A stretch of 64,000 nucleotides of DNA from Haliscomenobacter sp. (lineage in GTDB: Bacteria; Bacteroidota; Bacteroidia; Chitinophagales; Saprospiraceae): the NCBI GenBank assembly GCA_016707205.1, contig JADJHZ010000014.1:1-64000 (forward strand). The letters run 5' to 3'. Shown piece after piece: positions 33,359 through 42,030 of this stretch. The translations under genes and the position numbers were made by a program. A model generated the notes under the pieces. The model had not been told where the DNA came from, did not search any database, and worked only from the letters and a program-made list of their open reading frames with translations. Every line of letters begins with the position of its first letter. Position 1 is the first letter of the stretch.

Positions 33359-35068
33359 ATGATGCAACTTCGTAAGTTCAACGAAATGGGCAGGCAAACT
33401 GTCCTTTGCTCTTTCGCCCTAACCTTGATACTGATTTGCCTATCAGTCAGCGTCCAGGCACAGGATTTTATCCGGATTAAAAGCCGTTGGCAGAAAGACG
33501 GCAAAACGGATTACCGCATCCATATTCAAAATCCGGAGGTAGATGCAGGGGCCACGGACGTGAATTGGTGGAGCGCCCAATGGACGTTGGAGCAGGTGCC
33601 AGGAACTGATTTCTACCGGATTAAAAACCGTTGGCAGAAAGACAACAAAACGACCTACTACCTGCATAACCAAAATGAAAAAATTGAAGCGGGAGCGGCA
33701 GAACCCGGCTGGTGGAGCGCCATGTGGTCGCTGGAAAAAGTAGATGCATCTTTTTACCGGATCAAGAACCGGTGGAAACCGGATCAATACCTGAATATTC
33801 AGGGTCCGGCTTTGGCAGTAGGCCCTATTGACCCAAATTGGTGGAGCGCAATGTGGGAACTGGAAGGGTTTAAAGGGAATTCAACCCCAGACAATACCCA
33901 AACAAACGCGGACATCAAGCGGGCGCCTATCACCGGAGTCGGATTTGGCGCCTTACCTACTCCCGCAGCGGACTTGGCGTTTGTCCGCAAAGCCACCCAA
34001 GTCAACGCCCCTGCAGGTTTTGGCGCTGGGGCAAGTTCCAGTTCCATGCCCAAAACGTTTGTTTTGGACATGCCTCCCATTGGAAGTCAAGGCAATGAAG
34101 GTTCTTGCGTCGCATGGGCCTGCGGTTATGCCCTGAAAAGCTTTGAGATGAAAAAAGCTACCGGAATTCCCCATACCATTTCAGGAACCAACGTCATGAA
34201 TATTATTGGCGTAGCCAGCCCGGAGTACCTCTTCAACCGGATTAACCTCGACAACAATAAATGCCTCACAGGGTCCTATTTTGTAGGGTCGGCAACTACC
34301 CGGGGCGCCCTGGATCTTCTGAAAACGGAGGGCGTGGTGAGCTGGCTGGAGATGCCTTATTCCGATAAGAACGGTTGCGGCACGGTGGAAAACGCCAAGG
34401 AGCCGGTTTCTCCAAATGCAGCGGCCAACCGGATAAAGAACTATGTAAAAATCTCCGATTTGTCTGAGACCAGCCTGAAAACGCTTTTGACCGACCAGCA
34501 TCCCATCGTTTTTGCGGCGCTGCCTAGCGATGCCTTCATGAGCGCCGGGCCTGGTTTTGTTTGGCGGTCGGAGGAAGGTCCCTGGACGCGAGGCCACGCC
34601 ATGGTCATTATAGGCTTTGACGACGCTAAAAAGGCATATAAGGTACAGAATTCCTGGGGAACCGGTTGGGGTGACAATGGCTATACCTGGCTCGACTATG
34701 AATTTGCTAAAACGGCAATTAAAGAAGCTTACGTGACCTATTCCGATAATCTGGATCATTTTAAAGTCGAAACTCCCGGATACGTAACCGTGTATAGTGA
34801 AGCTGGATATGTTGCCTGGTGCAAGCTTTCGTACACATTACCCAGTGGCGAGCGCAAGGTAATTGAAGAAAATTTGAGCCTGTTTTTTACATTTAAAAAG
34901 GTTATTCCTCCCGGGTCAACCAACATCACTCTGGAAGCAGGGGGCTATGCCGTACTGGATCCCTTGAACATCAAATTGACCTGGCCTACTGCCACGGTTC
35001 AGGCCTGTTACAAAATCTGGGGAACCATTTTCGATACGGAATACGCTGCTATAAATTGCGCTTACTAA
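33359..35068 (+). CDS. Papain-family (C1) protease with beta-trefoil and cytolysin-like C-terminal domain, secreted
   Basis: 569 residues from ATG 33359 (a start at 33386 would also keep the signal peptide, which ends SVQAQ at about 35). Residues 36-171 are three repeats of about 45 residues with the shared core FYRIKNRW...NWWSAMWELE, the count expected for a beta-trefoil lectin. Residues 235-465 are a C1 peptidase: Q244 and C250 in GSQGNEGSCVAW, H413 in RGHAMVIIGFDD, N431 in VQNSWGTGWG. Residues 473-567 (GYVTVYSEAGYVAWCKLSY, KVIPPGSTNITLEAGG, KIWGTIFDTEY) resemble domain 4 of cholesterol-dependent cytolysins (AYVAQFEVAW, STVIPLEANARNIRIKAR, SIWGTTLYPG); this is inferred from memory of that family. 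No pore-forming domains are present. Likely a secreted, surface-targeted protease. Confidence 0.8.
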   Translation: MMQLRKFNEMGRQTVLCSFALTLILICLSVSVQAQDFIRIKSRWQKDGKTDYRIHIQNPEVDAGATDVNWWSAQWTLEQVPGTDFYRIKNRWQKDNKTTYYLHNQNEKIEAGAAEPGWWSAMWSLEKVDASFYRIKNRWKPDQYLNIQGPALAVGPIDPNWWSAMWELEGFKGNSTPDNTQTNADIKRAPITGVGFGALPTPAADLAFVRKATQVNAPAGFGAGASSSSMPKTFVLDMPPIGSQGNEGSCVAWACGYALKSFEMKKATGIPHTISGTNVMNIIGVASPEYLFNRINLDNNKCLTGSYFVGSATTRGALDLLKTEGVVSWLEMPYSDKNGCGTVENAKEPVSPNAAANRIKNYVKISDLSETSLKTLLTDQHPIVFAALPSDAFMSAGPGFVWRSEEGPWTRGHAMVIIGFDDAKKAYKVQNSWGTGWGDNGYTWLDYEFAKTAIKEAYVTYSDNLDHFKVETPGYVTVYSEAGYVAWCKLSYTLPSGERKVIEENLSLFFTFKKVIPPGSTNITLEAGGYAVLDPLNIKLTWPTATVQACYKIWGTIFDTEYAAINCAY

Positions 35069-35136
35069 TCCGATTGAAGGAAAAAGGAGAAACGCCTTTG
35101 GTTCTCAAGCCGTAAATCACTAACCTTAAATGTATC

Positions 35137-35628
35137 ATGAAAATCCTGATTTTTGTTGGACTGGTTTCTCTTGCTTCGATATGGTCCTGCGGTCCACGCG
35201 CCGCGCAAGGCCTTCAGAATATCCAGGATTACCAACAGGCCATCGATGAGATTATTTGGGAGGATTGGGGACCGCCCGTTGGTCCTGAGTACAACCGGAC
35301 TTTTAAGGTGACCCTTTCCAGGAATAAGCAAACCTTGTCCATCGACAGTTTGCGTTCGGCCGGGGTTGAAGTGGTCAGGAAATTGGATACCAAAGACTTC
35401 GACCGGATTCTGGCCCTCAAATCGGAGTACCGGATCGAGATAACGAATCAACCGCTGAGTTATGACGGTTGTATGGGTGGCGAAGGGCATAACCTGACCT
35501 TTTTGACGGAAGGGAGGAAAATGGCCGAAGGTATAGTCATCGATTGCGGCGGGCAGCAACGGACCAATATTAATGGGAATATGTTTGCGTTTTTCGAAGC
35601 GATCCGCAAGCTGGCCTTTCCGAAATAA
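35137..35628 (+). CDS. Hypothetical lipoprotein
   Basis: 163 residues. The lipoprotein signal ends SIWSC (Cys18). The mature part has no recognised domain; it contains two cysteines (in YDGCMGGEGHNLTF and VIDCGGQQRT) that could form a disulfide, and a beta-strand pattern. The second half resembles small protease- or inhibitor-associated proteins in layout, but no family is claimed. It follows the C1 protease gene after 68 bp on the same strand, so the two may be co-transcribed and functionally linked, for example as an inhibitor or chaperone of the protease (speculation). Confidence 0.65.
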   Translation: MKILIFVGLVSLASIWSCGPRAAQGLQNIQDYQQAIDEIIWEDWGPPVGPEYNRTFKVTLSRNKQTLSIDSLRSAGVEVVRKLDTKDFDRILALKSEYRIEITNQPLSYDGCMGGEGHNLTFLTEGRKMAEGIVIDCGGQQRTNINGNMFAFFEAIRKLAFPK

Positions 35629-35710
35629 AAAAGAACGTACACCCTCGCAACGTATTGGTGGGCATACGTTTAAGTCAGCGTTTTTTGCCCTTTATGGGCG
35701 AAATGTATAT

Positions 35711-35801
35711 AGGGGCTGTATCAAAAGACCGTTTTTTTGCTCCCGGCGTGAAAATGTTTTTTGGCTGCCAGGGGCGAAAACGGTCTTTTGAGACAGCCCC
35801 C
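35711..35801. mobile_element. MITE-like element with 24-bp inverted ends
   Basis: Arms at 35712-35735 (GGGGCTGTATCAAAAGACCG...) and 35777-35800 (...CGGTCTTTTGAGACAGCCCC) match over 24 bp with one difference and enclose 41 bp. The terminal word GGGGCTGT(C)TCAAAAG is like the ends of several full transposon families, so this is probably a non-autonomous derivative. No transposase and no clear target duplication. It sits between two plus-strand genes and could also act as a terminator. Confidence 0.65.
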
Positions 35802-35917
35802 TGTTTTTTTTACTTGGGCTAATCTGTAATTCAGCCGTCCTTTTGGGGGAATTGAAACTTCTTTGGAGGTGCTTATTGAAAATTGGCGTAATTTTAAAGG
35901 GCACCCAAAATACCCTC

Positions 35918-37519
35918 ATGACGCTATTCCTGTTTTTGCTCATCGGGATCGCTTCTTTTCCCTACCGGATGGACAGGCTTGTTCCATCGGTTCCGCCCGC
36001 TCCGGAAATTTGCGAAAACGCCCGCGACGACGACGGCGACGGCCTCACCGACCTCAACGACCCGGATTGCGCCTGCCGTATCGCAAAGCCAGAGTCTCTT
36101 ATTCCCAATCCCTCTTTTGAGGAGCGCACCTGCTGCCCGGTGGACCGCAGCCAGTTGAACTGCGCCGAAACCTGGATTCAGGCTTCCGAAGCTACTACCG
36201 ACTACCTCCACACCTGCGGCTGGATGGGCTGGCCTAATTTTCCCCCTCCTTTGCCCTTTCCCGATGGCGAGGGCTGCGTAGGCTTCCGCAACGGCCGGTT
36301 TGGCAACAACTCCACGCCCGGTTGGAAGGAATACTCGGGCGCCTGCCTGAAACGGCCTATGAAAGCGGGAACGACCTACCTGATCCGGTTCTATATCGGG
36401 TTCTCGGATGCCCGGTATTCGCCGCCTTTGGATGTGGTGTTCTTCGGAACGCCCGATTGCAGGTACCTTCCCTTCGGCGTTGGCAACCCCAATTACGGAT
36501 GCCCTTTGAACGGCCAGGGCTGGATGGAAATGGGATCGGTTCCCGCTGCAGGGGTTAATGAATGGGTACGCCGGGAAATCCGGCTTACGCCCAGCGTCGA
36601 TATCAATGCCATTGCCATTGGGCCGGATTGCCAGCCGGAAGATGCCACAAACGATCTCTACTATTTCCTCGACCACCTCGTTCTGGCCGATGAAGAAGCC
36701 TTTGGCTTCCAGGTCGCAGCCTCCGGTAATCCGTGCAAATCGGGCTTTACCCTGAATGTGCCGGACCTTGGCGGCAGGCAGTATCAGTGGTATAAGGAAG
36801 GCGTAGCCCTCGTCGGAGAAACCGCCCCCGAGCTGGAGGTCAAAACCGGTGAGGGGGATTATCAGGTCCGGGTGTCCGATCAGGACGGATGTGTGGTCAC
36901 CCCGGTTTACCTGCACCGCTTGCCCCGGACGGAAAGCGTCCTCCACCGGGTGATCTGCCCGGAAAGCATTTACGATTTTCACGGGCGGCAACTTACCCGG
37001 CCCGGCATGTATGTGGATACGCTGAAAGGCGTCAATGGGTGCGACAGTATCGTGCGCCTGAACCTTAGCCCGGTGCAGGAGCAAACCGACAGCGTACAGG
37101 CGCATATTTTTCCGGGAGAATTCGTCTCTGTGGGTAAAAGGAAATTCACCTCCCCCGGGAATTACGCCATTACCCTCCAGTCGAAAGAAGGCTGCGACAG
37201 CCTGGTCTTGTTGAAGCTGGATTATTACCAGGTATTTCGCCCCACCGCCTTTTCTCCAGACGGGGATGGGCGGAATGATTTCTTTACGCTATATGGAGGA
37301 TCGGAACTGGTTACCATCCAAAGCTTGCAGGTATTTGACCGCTGGGGCGGACTTGTATTTCAGGGCGCCGGCTTGACGCCCAACGACGGAAATTCCGGTT
37401 GGGACGGCAGGAACAAGGGCAAACCGCTATCCCCGGGGCTGTACGTCTACCAGGCGGTCCTTCGCATGGATGATGGGAAAGACCGGCGTATACAGGGGGA
37501 AGTTACCCTCGTGCGCTAG
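35918..37519 (+). CDS. Secreted protein with type IX secretion type B sorting domain
   Basis: 533 residues from ATG 35918 (MTLFLFLLIGIASF, a signal peptide); a TTG-initiated extension upstream is less likely. After the signal comes an acidic calcium-binding-like motif DDDGDGLTDLNDPDCAC, then a cysteine-rich beta-sandwich (LIPNPSFEERTCCP to about residue 260), Ig-like stretches (about 265-440), and the C-terminal gliding-motility/CHU_C domain (FRPTAFSPDGDGRNDFFTLYGG, VFDRWGGLVFQG, SPGLYVYQAVLRMDDG). That last domain directs export through the type IX system and surface attachment. Probably an adhesin or matrix protein. It shows that the organism has T9SS, though no por genes are in the window. 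Confidence 0.88.
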   Translation: MTLFLFLLIGIASFPYRMDRLVPSVPPAPEICENARDDDGDGLTDLNDPDCACRIAKPESLIPNPSFEERTCCPVDRSQLNCAETWIQASEATTDYLHTCGWMGWPNFPPPLPFPDGEGCVGFRNGRFGNNSTPGWKEYSGACLKRPMKAGTTYLIRFYIGFSDARYSPPLDVVFFGTPDCRYLPFGVGNPNYGCPLNGQGWMEMGSVPAAGVNEWVRREIRLTPSVDINAIAIGPDCQPEDATNDLYYFLDHLVLADEEAFGFQVAASGNPCKSGFTLNVPDLGGRQYQWYKEGVALVGETAPELEVKTGEGDYQVRVSDQDGCVVTPVYLHRLPRTESVLHRVICPESIYDFHGRQLTRPGMYVDTLKGVNGCDSIVRLNLSPVQEQTDSVQAHIFPGEFVSVGKRKFTSPGNYAITLQSKEGCDSLVLLKLDYYQVFRPTAFSPDGDGRNDFFTLYGGSELVTIQSLQVFDRWGGLVFQGAGLTPNDGNSGWDGRNKGKPLSPGLYVYQAVLRMDDGKDRRIQGEVTLVR

Positions 37520-37522
37520 CGG

Positions 37523-38575
37523 TTAGGTCCGGGCTTTGAGCTGGTAATTCAGCCGGTCCTGATCGGCAATGCGTTGCTCCAGGGTATAGATGTAGCTTTG
37601 GCTGGCTTTGTTTCCATACTGGTTATAGGCCTTCTTGGCCCAGTCCAGCGCACCGGGAAGGTTGCCGATCCGTTCGGCAGCTACGGCGAGGTTGTGGGCA
37701 GCCCTGCCGGCAATTTTTTGATCCGGTGCATTGGTCAGTTGCCTCCAGATCTTGGCTGCTTCCTCCCATTCGCCGGACTGCACGTAGCGGTGGGCCCGTT
37801 CCATAGGCTCCTGACCGCTGCCTTTAGCGGTGGTATAAAAAGGGCGGCTGACGGTGATCCAGACTGGAGCAATGCGCATGCCGTATTTTTCGCCAATCTT
37901 TTCGGATAGTTCCCGGGTGGCATCGTAAAGGCTTCTCAGGTTGTTGGATGCCGCCTCCTGGGTGTTTCCAAATCCGGTATCTTCATCGAATTCAGAGATC
38001 ACCGTTTCGTCCAGCACCACGCGGGCTTTGGGGTCGTATAGCCTCCAGCCTACATAGACGCGCAGGTTGCGCCGCGCGGTGTACGATACTTTGGTGGTCG
38101 TGGTTCCGTCTTTTTCCTTGTGCTTCGTCGTACTGGTAGAATAGGCCACATCGGTATTGGTGTCGAACGATTCGATGGCAGCTACCGCCTGGGCATCGTA
38201 GCGCTTGGCAATGGATTCGATTTCAGACCAGGGCAGCGGTGGCATCATATTGGCGCCGTTTTTGGAGCCGCTCATTTCCACGGAGGTTGTTTTTACCGAA
38301 AAACGGGGGGTTCTGGATAGCGCTTCCGTGAGGCCGAGCTGGGCGCGGCGGCGGCCTTCGCGATCCTGTCCGATCGATTCGCCGCTAAACAGCCCTTCCA
38401 CTACATTCGCAAACCCCTTTTCCGGTTTGCTCCGGTCGATGGTTGCAATGGCGGTGATATGATCGGGTAGCACGATTTGGGAAGGTTGCAACACTTCCAG
38501 CATGGTTTGGCTGGTGCTGCAGGAATTCAGGATCGCCAGGGCGGCAAGCGCGGGGAGCACAAAGGTTTTTTTCAC
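37523..38575 (-). CDS. DUF6340 family lipoprotein
   Basis: 350 residues. The lipoprotein signal has lipobox LNSC (Cys19). The body matches the DUF6340 layout: VLPDHITAIATIDRSKPEK near the start, GRRRAQLGLTEALSRTPRFSV, a central YDAQAVAAIESFDTN strand, RVYVGWRLYDPKARVVLDE, and a C-terminal helical stretch like TPR hairpins (ERAHRYVQSGEWEEAAKIWRQL, GRAAHNLAVAAERIGNLPGALDWAKKA). Function unknown; envelope protein. Convergent with the T9SS cargo gene, with only 3 bp between the stops. Confidence 0.8.
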   Translation of the reverse strand: MKKTFVLPALAALAILNSCSTSQTMLEVLQPSQIVLPDHITAIATIDRSKPEKGFANVVEGLFSGESIGQDREGRRRAQLGLTEALSRTPRFSVKTTSVEMSGSKNGANMMPPLPWSEIESIAKRYDAQAVAAIESFDTNTDVAYSTSTTKHKEKDGTTTTKVSYTARRNLRVYVGWRLYDPKARVVLDETVISEFDEDTGFGNTQEAASNNLRSLYDATRELSEKIGEKYGMRIAPVWITVSRPFYTTAKGSGQEPMERAHRYVQSGEWEEAAKIWRQLTNAPDQKIAGRAAHNLAVAAERIGNLPGALDWAKKAYNQYGNKASQSYIYTLEQRIADQDRLNYQLKART

Positions 38576-38686
38576 GGATCTTCGGTTTTTGGTTGCTCAA
38601 AATTAGGTTTTTATCTCAGGTTGCCCTAACAAAGTTTTTTAAACAAAATGAAAAAACCGATGTTAGTGCCATAACTCAGTTAATTA

Positions 38687-38721
38687 TTTACCTGGAATTA
38701 TTTTTTTCCCCCCTACCTTTG
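38687..38721 (+). promoter_or_regulatory. Promoter of the HMG-CoA synthase gene
   Basis: TACCTTTG (38714-38721) is an exact TAnnTTTG -7 element, with TTTA 23 bp upstream (38687-38690) as a weak -33 element. The ATG at 38737 follows 15 bp later. Confidence 0.5.
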
Positions 38722-38736
38722 ACAATCCATTTTCAC

Positions 38737-39498
38737 ATGACAATGAGCGAAACAAATCTTCAGACCGGTATGGGCAACGTTGGGATCGATGATCTGGCTG
38801 TTTACATTCCCAGGATCTTTCTTCCTATGGATGCTTTGGCCAATGCCCGGGGGTATGATTTTGGAAAGCTGCGGGATGGCCTGGGCCTCCAGGCCATGGC
38901 ATTCCCGGATGTGCATGAAGACCCGGCGACGATGGCCGCTAATGCGGTGCTGGACCTGATCCTCCGCAACCGGCTGGACCCCCGCCAGGTCGGGCGTATC
39001 TATATGGGTACTGAAAGCGCCGTCGATGGATCGAAGCCGACCGCTTCCTATGTGGTGGATATGCTGACGCAGTATTTTTCCCGGGAGTACGGGGAGGATT
39101 GTTTCCTTGAATGCGATGTGGTGGACCTGACCTTCGCCTGCATCGGGGCTGTAGACGCGTTGCAGAATACCCTGGATTGGGTGCGGGCGGGGCAAGACCG
39201 GATCGGTATTATCGTGAGCTCGGATGTGGCGAAGTACGAGCTGGGGTCCGGAGGGGAATATACTCAGGGCGCAGGCGCTATCGCAGCGCTGGTGTCTCAG
39301 CAGCCCCCGGCTGCTGGCCATCGACGGAAACTGGGGCGTGGCTACCCGGAGCGTACACGACTTTTTCAAACCCGTGCATCCGTTTTCCAAAACCCAAATC
39401 GTTGCCGAGGTGCTCAAACTGGCGGGCTTGGAGCACGTATCCCCGGAAAGTATCCTGGCGCAGGTTCCTTCTGGTATTGGAGTGGAAGGGTTCTTTGA
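38737..39498 (+). CDS. Hydroxymethylglutaryl-CoA synthase, N-terminal part (frameshifted)
   Basis: Start ATG 38737, 15 bp after a good promoter. Residues 15-190 are a thiolase-fold HMG-CoA synthase N-terminal half: GIDDLAVYIPRIF, catalytic Glu93 (MGTESAVDGSKPT) and nucleophile Cys135 (TFACIGAVDAL), then SSDVAKYELGSGGEYTQGAGAIAALVSQQP. The frame is lost at a run of five C residues (39304-39308), and what follows in this frame is noise. Removing one C restores QQPRLLAIDGNWG. The enzyme makes HMG-CoA from acetoacetyl-CoA and acetyl-CoA for the mevalonate pathway. Confidence 0.85.
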   Translation: MTMSETNLQTGMGNVGIDDLAVYIPRIFLPMDALANARGYDFGKLRDGLGLQAMAFPDVHEDPATMAANAVLDLILRNRLDPRQVGRIYMGTESAVDGSKPTASYVVDMLTQYFSREYGEDCFLECDVVDLTFACIGAVDALQNTLDWVRAGQDRIGIIVSSDVAKYELGSGGEYTQGAGAIAALVSQQPPAAGHRRKLGRGYPERTRLFQTRASVFQNPNRCRGAQTGGLGARIPGKYPGAGSFWYWSGRVL

Positions 39499-40306
39499 CA
39501 GCAATGAAGGCGAAATTCGGGTACATAAAGAAACGCCCATGTTCGATGGGCCGTATTCCAACCAGTGTTACCAGGACCGGATTCGGGAAGCGCTTCGTTC
39601 CTTTGCGAAGGCGATTGGCGTTTCTGAAGGAACCCCGGTCACGGAGCGATGGAGCCGCCTGGCATTCCATTTGCCGTATGCGTATCAGGCCAGAAGGATG
39701 TTTTCGGAGGTCTTTTTCGAGGAGGCCCAGAAGTCGGGTAAATGGGCTGAAATTCAAAGCGAAGTCGCTTTTGCCCAACCCAGAGTAGACGATTTTTCCT
39801 CCGATGAAGCCTATCAGGAGGCGTATGGCCAGTTTTTGCGAGCGGTTACCAAGACGAAGTCGTACCGGAATTATGTGCAGGAGAAAATAGAAAAAAGCGA
39901 GCGGGCCTCATCCCTCGTCGGCAATATGTATACCTCTTCTATTTTCCTGGCTCTTGTCAGTATCCTGGAAGCTGATTTAAAAGAAGGCGTAGCCCTGGAA
40001 GGCCGGCGCATCGGATTTTTTGGCTATGGCAGCGGGTCCAAATCCAAGGTGTTTGAAGGAGAAGTTCAACCCCAATGGAAAGAAGTGGCTGCTCAATGGA
40101 ACCTTTTTGACCGCCTTTCCGAGCGCTTGCCCATTGATTATGCGACTTACGAAGGGTTGCACCGCAAAACGCTTCAGGAAAGCGTGGGCGGCGTCAGCGG
40201 AGAGTTCTTCCTGGATACCGTGAACCAGGAGCCGGGGAATTACACCGGCGCCAGAACGTATGGCTGGCAATTCGAGAAAAAAACCGACCTGATTCTTCAG
40301 GCCTGA
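39304..40306 (+). CDS. Hydroxymethylglutaryl-CoA synthase, C-terminal part (frameshifted)
   Basis: Continuation of the HMG-CoA synthase in the next frame: RLLAIDGNWGVATRSVHDFFKP, FDGPYSNQCYQDRIREAL (substrate-binding His is in HLPYAYQARRMF), SYRNYVQEKIEKSERASSLVGNMYTSSIFLALVS, GRRIGFFGYGSGSKSKVFEG. The protein ends normally with KKTDLILQA. Together the two parts give about 520 residues, somewhat longer than typical bacterial MvaS. The sequence is well conserved on both sides of the shift, which argues for a very recent event or an assembly error. Confidence 0.85.
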
Positions 40307-41721
40307 GTACGTGTCCGTTTTCTCCAAAAGTAATAAAACGGCGCCCCGGTCAGGATCAGCGCAATCCCTACCGTGGATTCTCCCGGCCGGTTGTACAGAG
40401 TGATCACCAGCAACACGACGCAGAACAGGACGAACAAGGCGGGCAGTACCGGATACAGCGGTACCTTGTACGTGGCAGGCGGGCCTCCGTTCCTCTTGCG
40501 CAAGACAAACACGCCGTAAGTGCAAAGCCCGTAGAAAATAAACGAAGCAAAGATCAGCATATCAGTGAGCTGGTCGAAACTGCCGGACATAACCAGTACG
40601 CAACACCAAAACCCCTGGATCAGCAACGCGCTCCCGGGGGTATGGAATTTGGGATGCACCTTCCCCGCCGATTTAAAGAACTCCCCGTTTTGAGCCATCT
40701 TGAAAATCAGCCGGGCCGACATGAGGATCGTCGTGTTGGTACACCCAAAAGTAGAAATGATAATCAGCCCCGCGATTAACAGCGTGCCTACAGGGCCTAT
40801 AATCCGTTCTACTACCGCAATGGCGGCTACTTTGTTTTGCGCTTCGTGCACGGCCACCAGGTCGCCTGCGGGAAGTACCAGATGGTAGGCGAAGTTGACG
40901 GAAAGGTAGATGGCGATGACGCCCAACATGCCAAACAGGATAGCCAGCGGCAGGTTTCGGTAGGGATTCCGGATCTCTCCCCCGATAAAGCTAAGGGTGA
41001 TCCATCCTTCATACGCCCAGAATGCAGACAGCATAGCTGAAAAGAAAACGGCAATGAACCCGAAGGTATCCCCTTTGAGGGCCTGGAACGTAGGAAGATC
41101 CGCACTGATGTTGGCCCATTTGCCAGATCCTCCAAACACTCCCAACAGTACGATAACCACCAGACTGACTACCACGGTGGAGGTGGCATACCGGCTGACC
41201 AGGCTGCCGTACCGTAGCCCCCGGTAATTGACCAGGGTCAGAAACAGAATTAATCCCATCGCCAGGGCTTTTACGCCCAGGTTGGCGAAAGGATAAATCC
41301 CTCCGATATGGATGGAAGCCAACCCGGGGCCCGCTTCGGGCAAAGGGAAGAGCGCATGTACCGATTCGGCAAAGACAAAAGCCAGAGAGGCTATGGAGGC
41401 GGTCCGAATCACCGCGAAGTTGCCCCACCCAAAAAAGTAGGCCAGCGTCTTTCCGTAAATTTCACGCAGAAAAACATAGGGCCCACCGGAGTCGGCAATT
41501 TGACCGGAAAGCTCGGCAACCGACAACGCGCCGGCCAGAGAGACCAGACCGGCTACTACCCAGGCCAGGAGTACCCAGGTGGGCGATTGGAGTTCCGCGG
41601 TCATCGGAGCAACTTTCTTGAACACCCCGGAACCGATGATGGAACTGATCATCAGGATAATGGCCAGGTTTAAACCGATAGACCGGTCGAGGGAAGATGC
41701 GTTTTCGTTGGGTGTGTTCAT
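40297..41721 (-). CDS. Amino-acid permease (APC superfamily)
   Basis: 474 residues with 12 predicted hydrophobic segments. The N-terminal ISSIIGSGVFKKVAPM motif (helix 1 with its unwound GSG) and the ELSGQIADSGGPYVFLREIYGKT block (helix 3) are typical of the LAT/APC type of cytoplasmic-membrane exchangers or symporters. The C-terminal helices end in RKRTRTQA. Substrate not predictable. It converges with the HMG-CoA synthase gene, overlapping by 10 bp at the stops. Confidence 0.88.
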   Translation of the reverse strand: MNTPNENASSLDRSIGLNLAIILMISSIIGSGVFKKVAPMTAELQSPTWVLLAWVVAGLVSLAGALSVAELSGQIADSGGPYVFLREIYGKTLAYFFGWGNFAVIRTASIASLAFVFAESVHALFPLPEAGPGLASIHIGGIYPFANLGVKALAMGLILFLTLVNYRGLRYGSLVSRYATSTVVVSLVVIVLLGVFGGSGKWANISADLPTFQALKGDTFGFIAVFFSAMLSAFWAYEGWITLSFIGGEIRNPYRNLPLAILFGMLGVIAIYLSVNFAYHLVLPAGDLVAVHEAQNKVAAIAVVERIIGPVGTLLIAGLIIISTFGCTNTTILMSARLIFKMAQNGEFFKSAGKVHPKFHTPGSALLIQGFWCCVLVMSGSFDQLTDMLIFASFIFYGLCTYGVFVLRKRNGGPPATYKVPLYPVLPALFVLFCVVLLVITLYNRPGESTVGIALILTGAPFYYFWRKRTRTQA

Positions 41722-41768
41722 AATTGGGTAAGTTGCCTGTCAGGTTGGCGATAATGGGTGGTTAATCT

Positions 41769-41939
41769 ATGAAAAGCGAGATTATGAAAATAACCACAGA
41801 ACGCTTACCTGAGTTATATCCGTTAGGCTTCGGGTTGAAAGAATGCCAACTGGGCGACGAAATGACCATTTTTTATTTTAAAAACGGGTTTCGTTTGAAA
41901 TTTTATTCGATTTCATTGCCTTTTTTAATGCCGGATTGA
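41769..41939 (+). CDS. Possible 56-residue small protein
   Basis: An open frame from ATG 41769 to TGA 41939 encodes 56 residues (start MKSEIMKITTERLPELY, end SISLPFLMPD). The second half is rich in aromatic and hydrophobic residues (MTIFYFKNGFRLKFY). No family recognised. It sits alone in the 309-bp gap between the permease and the adenosine deaminase. Length, one cysteine and an unremarkable context leave it as a candidate only; it could also be a remnant. Confidence 0.3.
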   Translation: MKSEIMKITTERLPELYPLGFGLKECQLGDEMTIFYFKNGFRLKFYSISLPFLMPD

Positions 41940-42030
41940 ATCGCTTTCCCATCCAACTTTTTACCTTTAATTTTTTAACCGGCTACCGGGGCCTGCCCCG
42001 ATAGGGTAGCGCGCAAACACCCTGGCGTTC

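Noticed and set aside
35924..37105. 393-codon open frame on the minus strand
   Set aside because: Antisense to the T9SS cargo protein, which has a clear signal peptide and sorting domain.
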